A stretch of DNA of 17,665 bases from Pleurotus ostreatus/Saccharomyces cerevisiae fusant. Its lineage: Eukaryota; Opisthokonta. The position numbers and the translations under genes are program-made. The stretch covers positions 1 through 17,665 of the forward strand of contig JAMQCK010000689.1 of the NCBI GenBank assembly GCA_024196135.1. Direction: 5' to 3'. This document shows positions 1 through 9,157 of the stretch, piece by piece (the first letter of the stretch is position 1; each line of letters begins with the position of its first letter). Under the pieces are notes generated by a model, which was not told the DNA's origin, made no database searches, and saw only the letters and a list, made by a program, of their open reading frames with translations.

Positions 1-1757
1 CATTTACGCACGCTTTGAGGTACGGCGCGTCCTCGTCCGTGAAGTACGTGACCGCTTTGCCCTCCCGGCCCGCACGACCCGTGCGCCCTGCATACATCAT
101 CAGCGCGCTGCCCGCCATGTTATGCCGCCCGCGCCTCACCGATTCGATGGATGTAGCTCTGCACGCTGGTGGGGAAGTCGTAGTTGATGACTTCGCGCAC
201 GCCCTTGAAGTCCATACCGCGGGCCATCACCTCCGTGCTGACCATCACCCAGCTCTCGCCCTTGCGCATGCGACTCACTGCATCATCACGCTCTTTTTTG
301 GTCATGCCAGCGTGGAGGCAGTCCACGTTGGGGATTCCGTTGAGTATGAGCTCCTCGGCTAGCGAGGACGCACGCGGTTGAGTGGATGTGAAGATGAGGA
401 CGGGTGGATTATAGGGCTCGGCGAAGTACTGCAGCAAGCTCGGCAGCTTGGACCCATCGTCGGCAACGTAGGTTAGGCTCTGTGATATCAGAGGAAGCGG
501 CGTGTCTCTGTGAATTTAGCATTTAGTCAAAAGTGGGAAGCGTCAGCGGAGGACTGACTTGAGGCCGACGACGATTCGGATAGGGTTGCGGAGCATGTCC
601 ATGGCGATCTTCTCCGCGCCAGCAGGCAGTGTCGCGCTGAAAACGGCCTTCTGGACATCCGGGTGCGTGCAAGAAGCTATGATCTCTTCCACTTGCGAAA
701 GAAATTCAGGGTCCAGCATTCTGTCTGCCTCGTCCAAAATGAGGTGGCGGACGCTATACGTCTTCTTTGAGTGACTGCTAGTTTGCGTAAGGATAAGGAG
801 CTCACTTCTGAAGCTCCAGGTCACCTGTTTGCAGCGAAGCTACCAGCCGCAGCGGGGTGCTGATGATGATATCTGAGATGAACCATGCATGAGCTGGGTT
901 CTTATGACGCTTAAACGGGACGACTTACCGACTTTGTCGCGCACGGCCTTGTCTGAGAGCGTACTTGCAGTCGCTTTGCTGAATAGGATGATGCGCCATT
1001 TGCGACCCTCCGCGAGCTTCAGACACTCGTTGTGTATTTGATGCGCTAGTTCTCGCGTCGGCGCGACGATGACTGCACGGACACCCTTTCCCGCGGACTC
1101 GTTCGAGGTTGCGGGAGACTCCAGCGCTGTCATGATGGGGAGGAGGTAGGATAACGTCTTTCCGGTACCCGTGGGGGATATAGCAGCAAGGTCGCGCTTC
1201 TGTGATACGCGTAAGTCGGGATAGTACGAAGGGGAACGACGGTACACGCACCTCCAGGAGTATTGGTACGCCATGCGACTGTATTCCAGTGGGATGCTTA
1301 AAGCCGTGCTTCGACAGATTGGACAGCAGGAGGGATGGCATGTCGTAGCGGTCCTTCATCTCGCCGAATGTCTGTGCTGCCGCCGGGATGTCAATCCCCT
1401 TCGCAGTTACTCGGTGCCTCTGCGCAGGTGTATCGTTTCCATCTTCAGAATTCTCTGTTTCCGCTTCCTCCGCCTGAACGCGACGCTTCTTGCGCGAATC
1501 GACATCGGGACCGTCCGTCTTGCGCTTGCTCGAACTAGACTCGGCATATTTGAAGAAGTCCAGGTCAGAGGGGAGGTTCGCAGATTGCGCTCGTGTCTTC
1601 CTATGACTATGATTGGTCTTCAACGGCTTTGGCTCTACAAGTCAACTACAGAGCCGAGGGGACGACAGGCGCGTACCTGGAACAGTTCGACGTCCCCCTT
1701 GAACCGCTTCTTGTCAAATTGGGCGCCACCTCTAGAGAGTAGCTGAAAAGCTTCCAT
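1..1757 (-). CDS. ROK1: ROK1/DDX52-type DEAD-box RNA helicase (3' end outside window)
   Basis: ATP-dependent RNA helicase of the Rok1/DDX52 family, which acts in the nucleolus on pre-40S particles during 18S rRNA processing. Modelled exons: 1757-1677, 1632-1252, 1199-929, 872-806, 753-559, 507-140 and 87-1; all introns are 44-56 nt and all junctions keep frame, giving about 483 codons here. Visible motifs: a basic Lys/Arg-rich N-terminal region, a Q-motif-like PTGIQ, Walker A SPTGTGKT (about 162-169), PTREL (201-205), DEAD (274-277), SAT (306-308), and HRIGRTGRAGR (452-462), which is completed only across the last intron. The N-terminal opening (MEAFQLLSRGG) and the segment around KHGFKHPTGIQSHG are what point to Rok1 rather than another DEAD-box family. 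The start is the first ATG of an exon joining in frame. About 80 C-terminal residues are expected beyond base 1. The family assignment is from memory of the family pattern. Confidence 0.92.
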
Positions 1758-2268
1758 ATGGCTGAAATATGCGTTGGCGAACGCGAGCAAGTAGAGACAC
1801 TTCCGAGGAGGTGAAGGACTTGCGCAAGGCGATCCACAGTGATCGATCGAGATTCGGCGCGTGTTCCCACGTGCACCCCCATCAACAGAAACTGATTCCG
1901 TGGACCCACAACTTCAACTTGTTCCCTTCCCGGTCGACGCATTACTTTTCCCCACGTCTGAGGCATTCCTTGTCTACTGATACCTTAGCTCCACCTCTAT
2001 TTCTGACAAGTCTCTGTCTTTCTGGCCTGCAGGGGTCGAATTATCGAACAACACAATGATTCCTCGAGCAAGTAAAGATGTCTAAGGAAGATAAATAACT
2101 GCGTTTCTGATGGTGTTCGCCATATATTCCGTATTGCTAGGCGCAATGTTTATCTATCGATACCGTCAGTTCCTCGCTGTTCTAGAAAGCAATCAAAAGA
2201 GACTGACATCAGGCGGGCAAGGCGAGACGACGTGCCACTTATAAGCTGACTCGTAGAAATTTTTTTGT
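1758..2268. other. Spacer between ROK1 and the BTB relic; ROK1 promoter side
   Basis: No coding region could be supported on either strand. The short open frames here show no family pattern and no splice-consistent extension. The stretch next to 1757 should hold the ROK1 promoter. An E-box palindrome CACGTG lies at 1868-1873, 111 bp upstream of the ROK1 start codon. That site is seen directly; its use by a bHLH factor is only inference. Confidence 0.5.
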
Positions 2269-2567
2269 TCAGAGCAGATTTTCCATATCCAAGGCCGTTA
2301 CACCATCCAGAAAAAGGGGCATGTCCTCATTGCAGTGTCCTCCTGCGTGCCGCTTTGCAGTCGTTGGGTCAATGTATTGATGGAAATGGGCGGTGGCACG
2401 GAGGATGTGAAAGGAATGGAAGCAAAACAATGTATCCTCCGCCTTGGAATAAACGGTGAGTAGACCAGAGGAGCAGGTTTTCAAGGAGGACTGACGGTGA
2501 CGACGATGTCTCCTTCATCGAGGTAGTATGTACTATGGCGCGTCAAACCCACGTTCTCGGAATGCAT
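2235..2567 (-). pseudogene. Truncated BTB gene relic (5' part of a double-BTB gene)
   Basis: This matches the first two exons of the neighbouring double-BTB genes. Exon 1 (2567-2496) encodes an ATG-started leader ending in YYLDEGDIVVT. After a 53-nt intron, exon 2 (from 2442) gives the AEDTLFCFHSFHILRATAHF stretch typical of the BTB fold. The copy then breaks. Where the intact genes have LLW, this one has LL followed by TGA (2271-2269), and an A-rich insertion puts the next recognisable piece (FYESAYKW, ending near 2235) out of frame. The splice donor after KW, GT in both intact genes, is GC here. No trace of exon 3 or later was found downstream. A functional short protein of 51 codons beyond exon 1 cannot be excluded, but a decaying duplicate is the simpler reading. 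Confidence 0.75.
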
Positions 2568-2881
2568 CAGGCGGCGTCCTTATGACGGTGTCGATTAAAC
2601 TCAATTCCAGTCGAATGTAGCCAAGAAGCGGTTCCTCAGCGGATGGACCTGCGCTCAGACAAGGATATAGACTGGCGTCGCCGAGAAGTGTTGATGTGAA
2701 CCGCAACGCAGGCGCAATGCGATTCGGCGTCAGACTTCGCCGGATCGGGCCGTCGCCAAGAGGGAGATGGACCCACAAGTTCACTACAACGGACAACGAT
2801 AGACTCGTACGGAAGCCGAGTATGCTGTTCGAAAAAGGACGTATTCACGAAAATACACTTCCGTAGACTATCTGAATTTTC
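2568..2881. other. Spacer between BTB relic and upstream double-BTB gene
   Basis: About 314 bp with no supportable gene. The minus-strand frames here (for example around 2533-2848) show no BTB or other recognised pattern. It should contain the 3' end of the gene at 2882-4660 and whatever promoter the relic once had. Confidence 0.5.
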
Positions 2882-4660
2882 CTAAAGGATGGTTTCTCGT
2901 ATGACTGCATCCACGGTAGCTGATGAGAGGGGTACAGTCTACAGTAGGCGTGAGCTGGACCGCCTGCAAGCGACAAGCATACCACTGACCTTGCCCTTTG
3001 GGGCCCGGGATTTCTTTCCGAGTACTTCGCGTGCCGCAGCGATGCCCGTCACCATGTCCAACCCTAGAGCGCGGGCCTCTTCTTTGTTGAGAGGCTCTTC
3101 GCGCTGGCAGACACGCTTGATGGCCTCAAAAGCCCATGACTCCTCGATCCCGTGCCTAACGCTGAGGGAGATTTTCCGTATGTCTGGTAGACCGCCGTTA
3201 TGATCGAGCGCGTATGTCGCCACCTTGCATACTTCCTCCATGTTAAACATGTCGGCGATGGCGAGTATTTCCTCCCATTTTGTTGTCAAGGTCGTGTCCG
3301 CTACGTATGTCCTGCGAGCGAGGTAAGCTTCGGGTGACTTCTGCACTGTATATGTGACACACCAACAATACGGAGAATCGTAAAGAAACCAGCACAGGCC
3401 TTGGAATGCATCTCTGGTGACGTTTGCTAGCACAATGGGTTCGTTCTCCGTGCCTTCGCAACTACGGCCATGGGAGGGCAAGTCAAACATGTCCACGAAA
3501 ACGTGTGACGCCCGTTTAAGGTGATAAGAATGCACCGATACGACCGAGTTCTCCACCTGGGAGTATGCTCAGACACCAAACGTCGTATACGAGGTACAAT
3601 CCCCTAGACTTACTTTGAGGAATAAGTCGCCCCGTATCGGTGTTGTTGTGAGTTCCGGTCGTCTCTGATCCGATGTCGCCGACAAATGCACTCAAGTCGA
3701 TACGTGAGGCGACTACCTGTGCTCATTAATTGACCACTTACACTGGAGGCCGACCGTCTGCGCGACCGTCCCCGCCTTTGGTAATTTCTCCTTGAGGGTT
3801 AATAGATTGAGGTTCGGGCAAGTGCTGTAATGATTAGAGTAATTTTGACATCTGTGCACGCCATCCGTATGACAAGTTGCCTGCCAAGAGCATCCCGAGC
3901 ACACAGGTGCTGAGCAAAGCTCAAGCTGCAAAGGAGGGAGAACGCGCAGGGACTCGCGCGCAGCGGCAATAGCAGTGACCATGCCCAAATCGCCTATCTG
4001 AGTCGTCTCCTCAATGGTCATAGGCTCCACTCGAAGGAGGAGTCGCTGGAGTTCTGCCGCCGCCCAGGAAGGTCCCATACCGTGCTTGACACCGAGCGTG
4101 ACCTTGCGTACGTCGTCGAGAGCGCTCGCACGATCCAGTGCGTAGCAGGCGACCTTAGCGATGCGCCGCATCTTGAATTTTTTGGCGAGCGTCAACACCG
4201 ATTCCCACCGCTGTGTTTGGGAAGGGTCTACGGCGCCAGACCTGGCAAGAGCCGTTAGTCAGGCAGGGTTTTGTTTCCAGTAAACGCAACGCACCATTTG
4301 TACGCCGACTCGTAGAAGAACCAGAGGAGGTTTTCGAAGTCCTGAGCTTTGACGTCGTTAAGCGCGAGCGGGTTCCCGTCAGTACAGCCGGTGGCGCCTT
4401 CGCCTGAGCTAGCACCCAGGTCGGTGATAGCACCATCGAAATACGACGTGTCGCGCTGCAGATGGAAGGAGTGGAATCGAAAGAGCGCATCAAATGCCTG
4501 TCAGGATCGTGAGCAACGGCCTGTACGGCATTGACCGCGATGGTCGGGATGGTCTACGAGAGTACGATGGAGTACCACTCACGCGGACGACGATGTCCCC
4601 TTCGTCGAGGTAGTAAGTGGCGTGGCGGCTCGCAGAGGCAGGGGAGTTGGAGGGCTGCAT
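2882..4660 (-). CDS. Double-BTB/POZ protein with Cys-rich hinge (tandem copy 2)
   Basis: Modelled exons: 4660-4583, 4497-4295, 4241-3742, 3690-3614, 3556-2990 and 2938-2882, giving 1482 nt or 493 aa. Unit 1 (about 15-190) has the opening YYLDEGDIVVR, a BTB core with FRFHSFHLQRDTSYF and FENLLWFFYESAYKW, then a helical BACK-like extension (RWESVLTLAKKFKMRRIAKV). A Cys module follows (C203, C208, C211, C217, C225, C235). Unit 2 starts at GDLFLK (281-286), continues SVVSVHSYHLKRAS, and carries its own extension ending EARALGLD. BTB domains are protein-interaction folds, often Cullin-3 adaptors; substrates are unknown. Reading it as one gene rests on the hinge intron (3741-3691), which joins frames but uses a weak TTGAG acceptor. 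The second unit has no in-frame ATG of its own in its first exon. The layout matches the next copy exon for exon. It could instead be two genes, the second with a lost start. Confidence 0.74.
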
Positions 4661-5248
4661 CGATTTCGATGGTGGTGGAACCCTGAAGAGGGGAGATAGG
4701 CGCCGCGATGGCAAGACGGACTCTGCCTGCCTGCGAAGCCCGCGATGCCGAACTAGCCTGCCATGAGGCCGCTCTTGTGACGAGAACTTCATCCGCTTTA
4801 CTAGCACAGCTGGCGAGGCTCGGTGTATCTGAGGGTGGTATATGCAAGCGAGATATATGTGCAGGAGCGACGCTCAGTCCGCAGCGCCGCATGGGATATG
4901 TCGAAGTTTAAGGTTCAGTCAGTTCCATGCGTGAGTGGCCATGGTCGAGCCAACCACAAAAAATTGCAGACAAAGAAGTTGAATAAAAGAACAATAGTGC
5001 ACCGTAGCTGAACGTCGCTTTTCTGCTGAGGGCTCTGAAGGTCAGTGATGGTCAACCGCAAGGTCAATGACGGAGGGAGGCGGCCGCCGGAACTTGCCGA
5101 AGCTGGACCCACAACGCCGCCAAACTTGATGCAGTCAAATGCCTTGAGTCTGAGTGCGCGCGTACACTAAGAAGATAGGATCCGCCTATCGTTGCTAGAT
5201 AGCAAGTTATTCCGATGGAGACGAAGAACCTGGTGACACGCCACAGTA
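4661..5248. other. Intergenic region between the two double-BTB genes
   Basis: 588 bp with no supportable gene on either strand; the open frames here look like chance, with no recognised motif or splice-consistent extension. It holds the promoter of the gene starting at 4660 and the 3' untranslated part of the gene ending at 5249. Two adjacent inverted repeats at 5174-5205 are listed separately. An A-rich stretch lies around 4958-4993. Confidence 0.5.
5174..5205. repeat. Two adjacent short inverted repeats 3' of a BTB gene
   Basis: GATAGG (5174-5179) and CCTATC (5185-5190) are perfect 6-bp arms around ATCCG. One base further on, TTGCTA (5192-5197) and TAGCAA (5200-5205) are perfect 6-bp arms around GA. 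They lie 44-75 nt beyond the stop codon of the gene ending at 5249, so they would fall in its 3' untranslated region. In RNA they could form two small back-to-back hairpins. Function is unknown, and arms this short can arise by chance. Confidence 0.5.
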
Positions 5249-6997
5249 CTAGTGATAGGTATTGCCTACAAAAATGCTCTCCATGATCTCGTTCACCTCC
5301 GTGACGAAAAGTGGACCTGACATGTACAACTAATTCACCATCAGCCTCAGAGCTTGACGTGGGGGGAGGGCAATATTGATACCACTTACTTTCGTCTTGT
5401 ATGCATCGCGTGCGGCCGCGATGTCGACTGCCACATCCAATCCCAATGCGCGCGCCTCTGCTTTGCTGAGAGGCTCTTTGCGAAGACAGACACGCTTGAT
5501 GGTCTCCATCGCCCACGATATATCGATACCGTGCTGGACACACAGAGATATCTTCCGTATATCGGAGAGGTTGTAGTGGCGGTCCAGTGCATATACGGCG
5601 ACTCGGGCAATCTCGTCCATGCCGAAGATATCCGCAAGAGCAAGCACATTCTCCCAATGGTCTGCTGAGGTGGGGTCCACCTCGTGCGTCCTTGAGACGA
5701 AGTTAGATGGATGGTTATCGAGCAGGGCGTCTAGGACGACGCACCATTCGTACGGCGATTCATTAATGAACCAGACGAAACTGCGAAACAGGTGCGCCTT
5801 GACATCAACGTTGATGGGCTCAGTTGCACTACTGCCTTCCGTGGCGCTGTCGCTAGACTTGGGGATACTGATCATGCCAGCGAAGACCTCGGACGCCCGT
5901 CTCAAGCTATACGGATCGACAGAGAAAACAGCGTCCTCGGCCTGGAGTTGGATCAGTAATCTGAGCCCTAAGACGTCCGGTCGCAGAAGAGCCAACCTCG
6001 AGATATATATCACCTCGAGCCGCCGCGCGTGGACGTTTTACAGCTTCTGTCGGGTCATCAGCGTCACAGATACATGGCGCGGAAAGTCTTGAGCGTACCT
6101 TCCTGCGTCGGGCCAATGTCTACGCCCGAAAGTACCGTCTCTACATTTGGTAGAGGAGGGGCCTGTCCAGCTTGGTTCGGACAGGGAGTGGTGTGTGATA
6201 GCGAAGTTGGACAACTGTGATTTCTGCCATTACAGTTCTTAAAACCATTGCACGTCCGGCACTCCAGAGCGTCTAGATCAAGAGGATCGCAACCAGAAGC
6301 TTTCGCTGCGGGAGGGGGGTGCAGCTTTCCATGCGCAGCGGTGAGAGCAGCCACGAGAGTCGGAGACCCGATCTCGGCCTTCTCGTCCTCGGATAGAGGC
6401 GCATCGCGCGTGACAGTGTGCTTCAGCTCCTCGAGGACCCACTCCTTACCCAGTCCGTACTTGACAGCAAGCGCGACCTTGCGTACATCTCCGAGAGCGT
6501 TTGCACTGTCCAAGGCGTGGCAGGCGACCTTCGCTATGCGCCGCATCCCGAATTTCTCAGCGAGCGCCAGAATGGATTCCCACTTCGGTGTGAGGGTGGT
6601 ATCGACCGGGTCGGACCTTACCAGGATGTCAGTAAACGCGGTCCTTCAATGAGCAGGGACAGACGTACCACTTGTACGCAGACTCGTAGGAGAACCATAA
6701 GAGGTTCTCGAAATCCTGCGCCCGGACGTCATCGAGCGCGAGGGGGTTGTCATCAGTCGAGCCGACGGGGCTTTCGCCTAAGCTGCTTTTCAGCTCGACG
6801 ACGATGTTATCGAAGTATGTCGTGTCGCGCTGCAAGTGAGAAGAGTGGAACCGGAACAGCGTGTTCTCTACCTGGCGTATTCGTGAGTTACATCCAGTCA
6901 GAACTCTAGGAACATTTACCCGCGCGACGCAGTCCCCCTCGTCAACGTAGTAGATGCCATGAGGGATCACAGGAGCGGAAGATTCGGTCGACTGCAT
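5249..6997 (-). CDS. Double-BTB/POZ protein with Cys-rich hinge (tandem copy 1)
   Basis: Modelled exons: 6997-6920, 6871-6669, 6616-6099, 6046-5997, 5941-5390 and 5329-5249, giving 493 aa. Exons 1 and 2 (78 and 203 nt) are exactly as long as in the sister gene. Unit 1: YYVDEGDCVAR, FRFHSSHLQRDTTYF, FENLLWFSYESAYKW, then a BACK-like helical extension with KWESILALAEKFGMRRIAKV. Cys module: C203, C213, C216, C222, C229, C239. Unit 2: GDIYLE (278-283), FSVDPYSLRRASEVF, HWENVLALADIFGMDEIARV, EARALGLD, and a short last exon. The hinge intron (6098-6047) is canonical: GTACGC donor, GACAG acceptor, 52 nt, and it restores frame exactly. If it were retained, translation would stop at 6066-6064 after unit 1. 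The likely role is as a protein-interaction adaptor; partners are unknown. That both BTB genes total 493 aa is partly coincidence, since later exons differ in length. Confidence 0.82.
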
Positions 6998-7227
6998 CGA
7001 TAGTGGGGGTACAGTACTTACTTCGCTGCAGAGACACGCAAGGCGCCACATCCGGTGAACCGCGAGGCGCGCACGATGCCGAGATGGATATCACGAGGTT
7101 GCCTTGAAGTCAAGCGACCACCTCGAACGTTGCACATCGACTGGCTTATATTACGAGCCAGATGCGCCACGCTTCCACAAGTACTGACTATGCGATATAC
7201 ATGGACTTTTGGAAACGCGCAGGGATA

Positions 7228-8495
7228 TCATAAATTATACACTGGCAGCAGCTTGGTCAAGGACAGCGACTGTCGACATAGCGGGCACTCATTCTAGGAT
7301 ATTACTCAATACGCGGACTCGAAAGAGGGGATGAACACGATGCTAACCTTTTCCCTTCCCCATCCCACGATGCAAGACCAACAGAAAAGGTGGCCGCACT
7401 CCGTCACTGTGCTGTTCACGCGCTCCTCCAAGCAAAGCGTGCAATTTCGCGAAGCTCGCAGATCGTCCGGTATGGCAGACAAGTCCAGCGCCGTACATTC
7501 ATCTTCATCAGGTCGTGGGAGCTCGTCATCCTCTATACGGAATGGTCAGCCGTCGCGAGTGGCTGAGCCGAGGGAGAGCTTACCTGAAGGTTGCTTGGCC
7601 ACTAGTTCAGTGACAGAGCGGTCGTCGAGGAAACAGTCGTCGGACGCCGTCTGCCGCTGCTTGCCTTTCTCGTTCAAGGTGGCATCCAAGGAGGCTGCGC
7701 GACGAGCGCGTAGAGCCGAGATTGCACGGTATATGAGCCGCATGCCAATGAGGACGCCAAGAAGGGAATAGGACGGAGGTCGTATGTGTGGGTTCTCAGG
7801 TATAGAAGATATCTGAGGACTTTCGTCAGCCTGAATGTACGGCGCTCGAGTGTGACACTTACATGGGTCACACGTAGCAAGCGCTTCCATAGATCGTAGT
7901 ATCCTCCACGTCCCCAGATGTAGAATATCGCGAGATTAACTTCATGAAGAACTTCGAGAGTCGTCACAATCCGTCGGAGTAGGGTATTGCTTCGCCAGTG
8001 TGCAGATGCTTTGGCGAGGAGATATGGCGGCAACGAAGGTAGAAGGACGGAGAGTGCACGGATGGGAGCAGGAGGGGGTACGGACCCCGCACTTTCCGCC
8101 CATATGTCGGTGTATTCCTCGCCGAGGGTCTGCGTGGCTAAGAGCGGGTCAGTTTACCCCGCGGGGAAACACGAGCGACACTCACCTCGACCCGAAGTCA
8201 AGCCAAAGTACGCGAGCTTCACCAAGAGCTCATGTTCCTTCTCCCATCGCAAGATGAAGCGGTTCCCTGGGATGGGAAGTTTAGGAGAGGAGTCCTTACG
8301 CGCCCAACATTTAGGCAGTACCTAGCCACGATCTTGTGACGTTCTCCGTTTGTTCCCTGAGCAGCGCGACATGGTATAGGTCCCTCTGGTTTGCCCTTAC
8401 TACAAGCATTCAGCGTTCCGTGCTCCTTTAAATACACGATACTCACTAATCTGCGCCTGTTGCGCTGGGGGGAATGACGGCGGGGACGAAGCCAT
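7228..8495 (-). CDS. PEX10: Peroxisome biogenesis factor 10 (RING E3 ligase)
   Basis: Integral peroxisomal membrane RING protein. With PEX2 and PEX12 it forms the ubiquitin ligase that modifies the import receptor PEX5 for recycling. Modelled exons: 8495-8447, 8399-8322, 8266-8186, 8137-7863, 7812-7584, 7532-7348 and 7293-7228, summing to 963 nt (320 aa, normal for fungal PEX10). The N-terminus reads [17 protein letters not shown], followed by the family signatures [11 protein letters not shown] and [11 protein letters not shown]. Hydrophobic helical segments lie in the middle (around [19 protein letters not shown] and [16 protein letters not shown]). The C-terminal C3HC4 RING has C268, C271, C283, H285, C288, C291, C302 and C305, and ends in LLPVYNL. 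All ligands are intact. The RING is split by an intron before the last Cys pair. The start lies 108 bp from the divergent MGR2-like gene. Confidence 0.95.
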
Positions 8496-8603
8496 GGTCC
8501 GGCAGCAGCGGGCCGGACTCGCGTTCGATATTCGAAAACACGGGTCAACAGACATTGCATTTCTCCTCAACGCGATCGCGACGAAGTGCAGCGGACCAGA
8601 GCT
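8496..8603. promoter_or_regulatory. Compact bidirectional promoter, PEX10 / MGR2-like
   Basis: Only 108 bp separate the start codons of two divergent genes, so both core promoters and both 5' leaders must share this stretch or reach into coding sequence. A perfect 7-bp inverted repeat, GTCCGGC (8497-8503) and GCCGGAC (8512-8518), contains CGG-N10-CCG, the layout bound by some fungal Zn2Cys6 regulators. A second inverted repeat, TTCGA-TAT-TCGAA, lies at 8524-8536. No TATA box was seen. Binding by any factor is inference. Confidence 0.6.
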
Positions 8604-9157
8604 ATGCAGCGCAGCGCCAGCCATGAACCTTCCGTATGGCAGAAGCGTAAGTAGCGCTGTACCTATAGTTCTTCGCAATAGTACTGACATGACATTGCAG
8701 TCAAGTAAGGAACAGTGGAGCAAAGTCGTGTCCTCATTCTAATGGCCCCCTCTAGGATGGGCTTCATCATGGGCGCAGGTGTTGGGTTGACCACGGGGTT
8801 CATCTTTGGGTCGTATACAATCCTCCGGTGCGTGACCTGTTCGCTGGTTTAGCAAGGTACTGAAGGAACTGCAGAGGTGGTGCTGGCCCGCGCGGCGCGC
8901 TCTCAACGCTGTCCCAGTATATGCTTGCTAGTGGCGGCATGTTCTCCTTCTTCCTGGCGGTTGGCTCGGTGGGTCCCTCCCCTTCTACCCTCCCCTCGGA
9001 AGGTAGCCACAGTCCCCGCACGTTGCTCACTGGCCTCCAGGTTCTGCGGAACGACTCTGCCATCGACTTCCCCGTCCAGGGTCGCGTGCCGGTCCATATA
9101 TCCCCAGCAGCCATTATGCGGGATCGCTGGGAACAGGACAGACGTAGCAGGTCCTGA
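8604..9157 (+). CDS. MGR2: MGR2/ROMO1-like subunit of mitochondrial TIM23 translocase
   Basis: Small inner-membrane protein. In yeast Mgr2 couples TIM21 to the TIM23 channel and controls lateral release of preproteins. Modelled exons: 8604-8646, 8701-8704, 8756-8827, 8875-8968 and 9041-9157; 330 nt, 109 aa. The core matches the family: SVWQKLKMGFIMG, a first glycine-rich membrane helix (AGVGLTTGFIFGSYTIL), then GPRGALSTLSQYMLASGGM and a second helix (FSFFLAVGSVL), ending the conserved part at LRNDS. About 32 extra C-terminal residues are polar and basic. Exon 2 is only 4 nt (TCAA), flanked by TTGCAG and GTAAGG. It is needed to give the family residues LKMG in frame, since joining exon 1 straight to exon 3 shifts frame. 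The ATG at 8623 lies in another frame and gives no family match upstream of the core. Animal ROMO1 is the alternative family name. Confidence 0.9.

Noticed and set aside
2533..2848. Minus-strand frames upstream of the BTB relic as a coding exon
   Set aside because: No BTB similarity and no splice junction leads in frame into the relic, whose own ATG at 2567 fits the layout of the intact copies.
5330..6013. Second BTB unit of copy 1 as an independent gene
   Set aside because: Its reading frame has no ATG in the exon that supplies GDIYLE, and a canonical 52-nt intron joins it in frame to the upstream unit. The same holds for the unit at 2939-3556.
8623..8742. Alternative MGR2 N-terminus starting at the ATG at 8623
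   Set aside because: It needs a 26-nt intron with a poor donor and gives KVVMG instead of the family-like KLKMG. The frame from 8604 with the micro-exon fits better.
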